Assembly: GCA_032622095.1 (NCBI GenBank)
Contig: CP136066.1
Span: 184,918,716-184,982,715 of the forward strand
DNA: 64,000 bases
Source of the DNA: Siphonodentalium dalli
Lineage: Eukaryota > Mollusca > Scaphopoda > Gadilida > Siphonodentaliidae
Direction: 5' to 3'
Each line of letters opens with the position of its first letter. Position 1 is the first letter of the stretch. Below are positions 55,454 to 64,000 of this stretch, piece by piece. The position numbers were made by a program, and so were the translations under genes. Under the pieces are notes generated by a model, which saw only the letters and a program-made list of their open reading frames with translations, did not search any database and was not told the DNA's origin.

Positions 55454-55511
55454 CTGGTTTGGTCAACAAGGCGATGGCAAGGAGCACACGAATGTCAACC
55501 CTGAAGAACAT
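55454..55511 (-). CDS. Possible signal-peptide exon
   Basis: From ATG at 55511 the minus strand encodes MFFRVDIRVLLAIALLTKP, a textbook-looking secretion signal. It ends at a consensus donor (CCAG|GTAAGT), one base into a codon. In the same frame upstream, a 50-codon open stretch beginning at an ATG (55679) stops at a TAG just before it, so the long version is not continuous. The phase fits an acceptor at 44964 in front of the lectin exon, which lacks its own signal peptide. I infer that it may be the first exon of that gene, with an intron of about 10.5 kb. It could equally belong to another gene. Confidence 0.4.
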
Positions 55512-56114
55512 ACTGAGTTGTAGCTGCTATCTCTCCTTTCCCTCTGGAAAATCGACTAACGCTGACTCAGCTACCAACGCAGATGCTGGGGCAATTAATA
55601 TGTATATTGCTGCAAGCAACACGAATGAAACACGGGTGGCGTCTCTGTGGAATACTTTGTTCCAAGCGAAGCCAAACATTGATCCTATTGTTTAAATCTC
55701 GACGAACGATGTTGGAGCTAAGTCATTAGCAGATGGCTCATTCAGTAAGTTATAGTGTATGTAAATTAAATCCCTTTCTACCTAAAAGTCTGACACAGCA
55801 GTTCGAACACAGCGGAACGGGTCAATTAACGATACTCTGGGATTTCGTGGCTATACGGTAATGGTGAAGAATGTTATTTCTGCACCTGGGAACATTTTCT
55901 AGGTGCGTAGTTATAACAATATTTGGTTGACCGAAAGCAGTAAAGCACAAACACATATACAAATAAGCAAACAGTTAATTTGGGATTACAATTCAAACGA
56001 TTTTTATAGAAATCCTTTCCGCGGGAAATGTTACCCCAAGTGTCAATGCAGCTATTGTGGAAAGTAGACGGGATTTTAACTATATTCCTGTGTTCTCTCA
56101 TCTAGTTTAGGAAG

Positions 56115-56240
56115 ATACACTGTTAGAAAAATGCCCGTCACTTTATCGGTGTCGTACCGCACAACATCGCTGCCAACATTGGACCGTTAAACATACGGTC
56201 AGGATGTAGCATGCTACACGGTATAAAACCGTTTAAGTTA
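56115..56240 (+). repeat. Inverted repeat end, left
   Basis: acactgttag ... cgtcactttatcggt ... ccgttaaacatacggtcagg matches 60925-61045 in inverse orientation. The two may be the ends of a 4.9-kb element or two separate copies. Confidence 0.6.
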
Positions 56241-57827
56241 CTAGTAGACTGTAACCAGTAATGAGATGAGAATGGCCGGTATCATCATACATAAAGCTCC
56301 TAAGTAAACGCAACGAGCTGAACAATATCCTGTGTCAGCAACCAAGGTTATATGTCAATAATGGGGACAGTTGCTGGTACATCACAAGGCCAATTGGCGA
56401 AATGAAAGCTGAACGACATGATGAAAACGATATCGACAGAAGTTGGTTTGAGCAAGGTACATAAAGCGATTTTTTTCCAAATAATATATCATAATGTAAT
56501 AAATTATCCATAATCACCTTCATAAACCAGTTAAATACTTTTCGAACGTCTCAAATTTATTTACAAAGCTGTTGCAAGTGAAATTACTCATTTCTCAGTT
56601 ATAAGCCAACAACTAATGAAAATGATTTTATTGTTTGAAAAAAGAAATCATTTGCAGACAGAGTATGATTTATCCACAATATACCTATTGCAATTAAATA
56701 TGGATTTTGAGGATAAGGATGTGTTGTCATTTTGTAAAGGTACATGGCGATTATACTGTGACAAATTTAGGTAGCCGGTGACGGCGGTGGTATTTATTCA
56801 CAATATACCAATTTTGATTAAAATTTTGATTTATATATAATTTTCGGAATTAAATAAACGTAGGGAAATTTATCTTACATATTTATACCAACCACTGTGT
56901 GCGGACAACTTCACTACTTTGCTGAGTCACGCAGGCGTTGAAGCAGGTGAGATTATGAGGACATCAGGCCACCAAAGCGAGCAAAGCATACGCGCATACA
57001 ACACATATTCATCGGAATCGCAGAAAATACAATATAGTCGTATTTTAGTGCTTGCCATGATGCCGATGCAGACAGCAACCTGAGCCTTGAATGTTGAAAA
57101 TCTTGCATGTCTGACTTGTTGTTTATTTTCAAGTTGTTCTTGATCAGTATTGATATTGAAATGAGTTTAATGAACTGGAAATTATTTTAAAGATAAATAT
57201 TGTCAATTACATATGGAGTTCTCAGCAAGTGAGAATGTGTACCAATTTTTTAATGACAGCTGAAAATTTAAATTGAAAACCAAAATTCCAATAAAATTGA
57301 CTCGACAACGGGGTAGACTCGATGTAATCGCTAGAAAAACCTGTTTCAGATGTTGATATATGTCACTTACCTTAGTATCAGGTAATCCTTGTATATCATT
57401 GTTTCGATATCACGTGGCAAAATTTCTTGACACGAAACAGAAACGGCGTTAATTACACATTTCAACGAGTGAACAATTTCCCATTTTTTCAAAGTTCCCT
57501 GTCAAAATAAACATCGGCGAATCTGGGTCAGGTCATCGTCGGAAGAAATTATTTTTAAGTGATAAAATTCTGAAAAGGACATCAACTACATGCATAAACT
57601 AATTGTTGTGCATATTTATTTCTATTCGAGGTGGCAATTTTTCATCTTTATCAGCATTACTAACGATAAGAGCGATGTTAATTGGGGGACAATATTTATC
57701 TAGCTTATTAAATTTAAAATAAAAAGTCGTGAATTGGCTGAGTGTTTTCTATGGCCGCAAATTTCGTTGATAATTACGAGGCATTTGTTTGTCTAAATAA
57801 CGTTTTAAGTTCGAAGAGAATTATAAT
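56241..57827. other. Noncoding
   Basis: AT-rich. No gene seen. Confidence 0.35.
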
Positions 57828-58004
57828 GGGGATAATAGTGTGGTGTTTTGTGATTTCGGAAAGATACAGGGCGAATATACTGTGAAAATTAATTTAAATA
57901 CCCGTTAATGGGCTACGGCTCCGCCGTCGGCCATTAACTAAATTTTCCACAGTATATTCGCCCTGTACCTTTCCGAAATCACAAAACACCACACCGTTAT
58001 CCCC
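57828..58004. mobile_element. Long hairpin MITE
   Basis: The arms 57828-57891 and 57940-58004 are reverse complements with few mismatches (ggggataatagtgtggtg ...). A second, shorter inverted pair (taatgggctacgg / ccgtcggccatta) sits within the loop. Confidence 0.8.
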
Positions 58005-58029
58005 TAAATAATTTGATTAAAATGTCACA

Positions 58030-58160
58030 ATATTAAGCGCGAAATATTGAGATATTCAGCGCAAGCTATTGCAATAATATCACAAGCGACGCGCTTATAA
58101 GCGTTTCCTCTTGCAATATTATTGCGATATTGGCCGCGAAATTAGCGCGCTTAATATACC
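58030..58160. repeat. Second imperfect hairpin, ttaagcgcg ends
   Basis: aatattaagcgcg ... ttgcaataatat pairs with atattattgc ... cgcgcttaatat. It abuts the previous hairpin and overlaps a minus-strand open frame (58119-58406) with hydrophobic stretches, which is therefore not called. Confidence 0.55.
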
Positions 58161-60924
58161 ACTTATTTTGACTGGTACTGTATACCAATAACAGCTAGTT
58201 GGAATTGCAACCTTCGAGACAATAGCAGATCCCATAGTAACTGAGCGCGATGACTTGGCAACAATTTTTCCCATAGTCGCCCATTTTTCGATGAAATTTG
58301 ACAGTATGATGCATGAAACTGTATATACTGGTATCATGACTTGTAGTATCCAAATCAGTGAGTCAGCCAAAGACAGTGTTATAAGAACATCCAACCAATA
58401 GTGCACTCTCGGTCCGTAAATTGTCGTAATAACTTGGCGATAACATGGCGAATGACGACAAATGTCTCATATCCACACGTTTCAATGAAAATTGATGCAC
58501 GGATGAATTGGTCCGTGTAATTGCAAAGTTGTACTTGTAAGTTGGAATTGTAAATATGTGATCATCCGTCACTGCGCGGCGTCAGTTCATTGTTTATGGT
58601 GTTGTTTTTGTTGACATTGAAGCTTTTGTGAATTACTCTGGTGCGTACAGTATATCCTCTCGTATAAATGTACATGGATGTTCTTTGAAACAATAGGAAC
58701 CGAAGTCAGATAGTTTAACATAAGACCGCACCTTCATAGCTTACATTTTCCCACAAAAAACAATTGCGTTTTCAGCGCGGCAAGATCAGAGAAAGAAATT
58801 CTTGAGTGATAACGAAAATAACGTAATTTAATTACGGACGCAAGACAGGACGGAATGAATATACCTGTTCATTGCACTGAATACAAACAATTAATAATAA
58901 ATATTAAATATCAGCAGAATCAGATTCAGTCATACTGTATGGAGTCACTGCCGTATATAATTTTGTCGCCAATAAATATGTTGTTGAATTTTTACGGCAT
59001 GAACATGGAAACGCGCACATTTTTAACCTTGACCATTTTCAGGCGGCATAAAACAACGGTAATTCACCGTGCAACTGGTGGAATGGTATGGGACCGTCGG
59101 ATTATGACTGTCAAACCGACAGTATTTCCTAATACTATGATCGTAATAGAAGAACTATGATGTATTTTTCAGTTACGAATAATACTAGTTTCGACAATTT
59201 TAAAACATACATGTATGAATCGTAATGCCTATCGGGAAATTATATTGTTGCAATGGGAACTTGGCTAATTCTACGGTACGTTAGCAAATTAAGAGCAAAA
59301 TATTGGTGTTGACGCGTGAAAAATACCATTGGTCTGACCTTTATTAGTTACAGTCTTGATATTAATTAAACGGTGTTGAACCGTAAAAAAATACGACGGT
59401 CTGACAGTTATTGTTACAGTCTGCCAGTAACTTAAACGGTTTTTGTACCTGGGGGGGGGGGGGGGGGGGTAATAAAACATTTGCAGTTAGGTATGCCGGG
59501 TGGGTGGGTGGTCCGAGAGGCAGAAATCGAATGACCTTTTGTGCACATATTTAACATTTGTAACAATTTAAACCATATTATAACTGCAACAAAACACCTT
59601 ATTGATCTTACTGGGACCTTAAATGGGCCTCTGTGGAGGTGACCTTAAGCTGACATGTTGCATATGGGACGGTGAGATGAAAATTTTCCTTCCCGACAGC
59701 CTTCAAAAGAAGCTTCGAGAAATGAAAACTGACATAAATAAACTTGTCCTCATGCAACTAAGACATTTAAGCCAAGATCATTGTGTGCATAGAAAAAGAG
59801 CGAGCAGCTGTCTCAAACATTAATGTGACTATGAATGGCTAGAAAATAATGTTCATCCGTGCATCAAGTTAATCAATGAATTATTTGCATGTCCATCAAC
59901 TAAGATGATATGTTGATCTCAAAACACCTAAAGTATCCAAGTCTGGCATAGTGACTGCTTGTCATTTAGTATAAAAGAAGATGCTCCAATAGACTAATCA
60001 CAAGGTGTATGGAATAATGCTAGATAATGTTCTGGTTGACAAACTGATCAGGAAATAGTTAGAAATGATGGAATTGTGTGTATCCTCCACAATGATCTAG
60101 GTTTGCAGACAGCAGCAATTTATAAAATAATATTTCCAATTGCAGCCTATCAAATATCCTCTCCAGATATGTATTTAAATTTTAAATATGTCAACTCTAG
60201 TTCAATTGAAGCTTAACTGATATGTCATGTGGATATGTCAACAATGACTCGAACGTCAAGATTGAGCTCACTGTCCTGAAATATGAGCTTAAAATGTGTT
60301 CGATCCAACTAGTCAAAACACATGTTCGGTTCGTGTAATAGCTTGCAAGAGGGGGGATGATAGTTCACTGGATATACAGACGATACGTATCATTTGTTTT
60401 TGTAAAATTTGATGCATTTGCCTTATAATAGTGTTTTATGTGCACATATCAGCTTCTGTTATGTTACTGTATTTGTCCACAGTATGGATGCATTATAATT
60501 TATGTTTAGCAGTATGGAATTTGACCACACAGGAAGACCTATAGCATACTCTCATCACACACTGACATGAAAACTCCATTGCATGTACATATCTGTGGTA
60601 GACAATTGCCCATCAGCCGGTATTTAAAAAAATCTTCATATTTACCTGTATTAACCTTTTTTTCAATTAAAACAGCTTCTGTCAGGGGTTAAACTGTCAT
60701 TTGAACTGAAAGAGATATTTTCCCAGTCACATGAGTAATATCAGTAGGGGTTTTATGCAGATTTAGACCGAAATTAGTAAAATTTGGGGGTGGGTGTCAA
60801 AAAATTGGGAGTAAAAAATATTTCTTTTGAAGGTTTTGGGGTGGTGGGTACCCGAAACTGTCAGATGCACAAAAAAACGGCATACCCTCCTGCAACTTTT
60901 TTGCTACCCCCCTGTTTGTACCGT
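58161..60924. other. Noncoding
   Basis: Open frames at 58855-59160 (101 codons) and 59623-59823 show no domain. Poly-G of about 19 at 59451-59469. Confidence 0.35.
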
Positions 60925-61045
60925 GGAACATGCTAAAGCCTGACCGTATGTTTAACGGCCCAAGGTTGGCAGCGATGTTGCGCGGTATGATACCGTTAAA
61001 GTGACGAGCATTTATCTATATGTAACAGTGTGTGCTTAACGGGGA
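60925..61045 (-). repeat. Inverted repeat end, right
   Basis: Reverse complement of 56115-56240 over about 85 bp, with scattered mismatches, continuing into gtaacagtgt at the outer edge. No transposase-like ORF is found between the pair. Confidence 0.6.
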
Positions 61046-62671
61046 TCGGTGGTTCATACTTTGACGAAAATGCCTGATGAAATGAACAATATGTGTGGTC
61101 CTTGGTCCTTTGCCAATGAAACTGACAAAGTCCTGTTACCAATTATATTAATCTGTTATAGCCTAGGTACCACCGGATGTTATGTGTCCCCCCTCCACTC
61201 ATCATTTTCTTGAGGATGAATTATTCCCGTTTGAGAAACCGGATGTTGCCGACCCCTGACATGATGCGAAATAGATTATTTTGACTTTTCCAATGGAACC
61301 CACCCGAAAATTTTGCATTACTGATGAGACTACACCATTCATTATTCAATTTAGAACACACCGTGGTCCGATATATTCAGTGAGGGGGGACACACCCCTC
61401 CTATTACAACAAAACTGTTATATAGAAAGAACACAGATGGGTCAAAGATGATTAGAAAGCAAGCACGGCTGGTTATATTTAATATCTACTGTTGGTTTAA
61501 ATGGCGTTAACCAACTAACTAGCTCACAAATGATATATCCGCAGGACAATTTGTGAAAACCAAATATTATTTTGATGGTACAACATGATATTTATTGTGC
61601 TCATCCTTTGGTTTCAAACTGAATCGTCCCTCGTATGATAACATATCGAGGCAGGGACGTCGCTCCGTTTTATCGGGGGGGGGGGGGGGGGGGGTAGGTG
61701 TCCACACGATTGAAGTAGGGACGTACTAAGGCTCTCAGTTATAGGAGGGGTTGTCATATTATAATTTCAAACTGCTCCAATATCTTATAATATATATCAA
61801 GACATGGACATTGCTATATGGGCTCCGTTTGGTGATGGGGTATCCATCCTATAATTTCAATATGTGCCACTTGAACCAAAACAAATGCCTATAAATTCCA
61901 CATATCGATGGAATCGTATTTCAAGAGTCTGTGGTGTCTATGGAATAAGTACCTTTTATTCAAATAAGTTAGCATTAGACCCTTTGTTCGGGGGGGGGTG
62001 AGACAAGGGACGTGGCTAGAGGGTCTCCGTTGGGGTGTCCACCTTGATAATTCCAACTGCACCCCCTTGAATCGGACCATGAGACAAAGTTCTGCATACT
62101 TCCATTTGCAACCCCCCCCCCCCGTGAATCAAACCAAAACACCCCTTGAATCAGACCAAAGGTATTGCATAATTTCATTTCATTCCCTTCTTGCACCAAA
62201 GTGTATACATAGGCCTAATAGCCTATTTATAAACCATGGTTATATCTACCCGGTATGATAATATTCATATATTTTGAACCTGAAAATTGCACAAATCCTA
62301 ACATCTAGTGGTCTAACTTCAGACAAATGCACACGACTACGGACAATAGACGAGGACACACCGGGCCGACTATATCAGACTATACTATTCGTCAAGATGG
62401 GGTGGTAGCTTAGCAGCCTTATATAATGTTGTATGTAGCATAGCACGTTTCATTTCTCATTGACACATAACTAAATCGATATGTTATGTTGCACGCTTCG
62501 TTTGGAACTCGAACATAATCGGATGACTACTCGACGATACTTTCCAGTCACGAACACAGAACATCTTAGTCTGATTTGCTTCACGGACGAAGTTAGAAGA
62601 TTAATCCAATTAAACCTATTTTAACCCCACCATGGCTGCATGGAGTTTCCTGAAATTCAGAAAACCCTGTA
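61046..62671. other. Noncoding with homopolymer G/C runs
   Basis: Poly-G at about 61676-61694 and 61990-61998, poly-C at about 62109-62122. Loosely repeated aaaccaaa/ttgaatc..acc phrases occur around the runs. No gene. Confidence 0.45.
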
Positions 62672-62852
62672 CCAATGCATCATCTTATAATATGCTAGGC
62701 TCCCAACTTATATGAGAGAATACATTGGGCTAACAATATTGACCGTGACTTTATAAATTCCCTTGAGTTTATAGCCCAGTGCATTATCTCATATATGGAA
62801 GGCTCCATATGGAAGATTCGCATATATTAGGGAATGCACTGGCACATATTAT
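62672..62852. mobile_element. Family E MITE pair
   Basis: ccaatgcatcatcttata ... tatatgagagaatacattgg (62672-62730) and cccagtgcattatctcata ... agggaatgcactgg (62778-62843): two adjacent hairpins of the family seen at 45031 and 49926. Confidence 0.65.
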
Positions 62853-62902
62853 TTAATGTTGCATCAGTGTAGTCCCGTCGTCATAGGGTTAAAGTCTGAC
62901 TG

Positions 62903-63125
62903 AAGTGTTTGAGATTTGCAAAAGTTTCAGAATACTATGTGCTTATTGTGGGACCAGTTGACCCCGATTGTGTTACTGTTTGGTGGGAGAAAAGAAGCCG
63001 ACGACCAGGTAAATATTTTAAAGATGTATTCAGGTTTACAGACCAAATTTGTGAAAGCTATATTACTTTTTATTCATCTGAAAGACGTAATGATATTGAA
63101 ATTTCCATCTATTTATGCAGCCTGT
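62903..63125 (+). repeat. Dispersed repeat family C, copy 2
   Basis: Same orientation and order as 28541-28760 (gcaaaagtttcagaatactatg, gagaaaagaagcc, cagaccaaatttgtgaaagct). Confidence 0.6.
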
Positions 63126-64000
63126 TCTCCCGAAACACAACACGCTGTGGGCTTAAATATGATTTGTATTAGGTTCACAATCGGCGTATAATCACCTAAT
63201 TTTGAGTTCATAACGAACTGAAAACGACAGTGTTTAGTTCCATTATTATGCAATAGTGGAAAATAAGACGGATAAACTGACTCACGACTTACCAGGTGTA
63301 CGCTATTTATAATATGTTTTCACTGTGGCCCGTACCATACCGGAATAACGGATGTAAGTCCACTACGCGCTTATTTCATAATCTAGCTTTGTGTGACCAC
63401 ATTATGTGAGTAGAGGGGGTGCCCTATAGCAGAAGAGTCCACAATTAGAGGTACCATGTCTTACCCACCGGAAGCTGACATAAGCTAATGATAGGTAGAG
63501 CACACTGCTGTATAGACAGTTTATGATATAGTCATAAAGAGTAGGAAAATAAAAGATAGCAGAAACCCAAAGAACACATACAAATTTTGTGTTATGATTT
63601 ATGTTTCATAATAAGATTTAATTTAAGCACTGTATGATCCATGTTATGTGAAAAGAAATAATCAATAAAGCAAGGTCCCCTGGTCATTTCTGTCAATTTA
63701 GTATCCACTATGGGATTATTTCATAATATAATACCAATCGTATTTAAATTCGCGCAGTTTTATTTTTCCCGGGCCGATGGGTGCGTGAATTTAAAACTGA
63801 GCGAAAAATAGTACGAACCTTGAGAGTATATCAAATCACAGGGAAAACGAGCTATGTTATTGGATTACATGTACATACATTACTGACGGTGGGACTGTTT
63901 ATAGACACTTATATTGACATGCGGCCATGGATGTTTAACGTCATTATTCATATATGTAAATCATGGTAAAATCATCGATTTTGCAATACCTGTTGTACGA
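63126..64000. other. Noncoding to window end
   Basis: No supportable feature. The 62-codon open frame at 63781-63969 has no recognisable motif. Confidence 0.35.

Noticed and set aside
55511-55679. 50-codon hydrophobic ORF upstream of the signal-peptide exon as part of the same protein
   Set aside because: It ends in an in-frame TAG before the exon's ATG. It may be a 5' UTR upstream ORF at most.
58119-58406. Hydrophobic minus-strand ORF resembling a membrane protein
   Set aside because: It begins at a non-ATG codon and overlaps a hairpin repeat. No family motif is seen.

Overview
The window reads as animal nuclear DNA from a lophotrochozoan, most likely a mollusc. It is AT-rich and intron/repeat dominated, with no bacterial-style operons outside one virus-like insert. 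It holds a tRNA-headed SINE with a metazoan-type core, several copies of a short SINE 3' tail (aacgacgttaaacc type), a Penelope-like retroelement with a GIY-YIG domain, decayed LINE reverse transcriptases and many hairpin MITEs. The phylum is an inference from repeat types and gene families, not from a database match.

Layout. 1-8.8 kb: an interrupted mobile-element ORF, a SINE, at least four copies of one dispersed repeat family, a LINE 3' remnant and a 122-bp satellite. 8.8-21.9 kb: a tandem array of 1456-bp units (three left, two right) split by a 5817-bp insert. 22-25.9 kb: a dispersed repeat, a satellite of about 135 bp and an AT microsatellite. 26.1-28.5 kb: the Penelope-like element. 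29-36.5 kb: palindromes, a PAN/Apple-like exon and a 3-kb element with 1-kb inverted arms. 37-41 kb: a possible secreted ORF, LINE fragments and MITEs. 42.7-45.4 kb: two C-type-lectin exons beside a 30-bp minisatellite, and a nested hairpin. 45.5-64 kb: mostly noncoding, with SINE/LINE fragments, MITEs, a TTAA-flanked element and a possible signal-peptide exon.

The outstanding feature is the insert at 13082-18898. It is one giant imperfect palindrome: two arms of 2.8-3.0 kb meet at an 18-nt asymmetric loop. It is flanked by a perfect 6-bp target duplication (AGTGTC), and the neighbouring tandem units supply the empty site. Each arm carries the same compact, overlapping gene set read outward from the centre: a low-complexity protein, a small basic protein, a 33-residue ORF, a C2H2-zinc-finger/packaging-ATPase fusion and a C2HC zinc-finger protein. 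The 6-bp duplication and the ATPase point to the Polinton/adintovirus-like world, but polymerase, integrase and recognisable capsid genes are absent. I read it as an integrated head-to-head (snap-back) derivative of a larger virus-like element, presumably mobilised in trans.

The best host-gene candidate lies on the minus strand. Exons at 55454-55511 (signal peptide), 44729-44963 and 42710-42924 (C-type lectin domain) and 30004-30236 (PAN/Apple) have mutually compatible splice phases. The minisatellite next to the second exon repeats that exon's own 5' splice site about 20 times.
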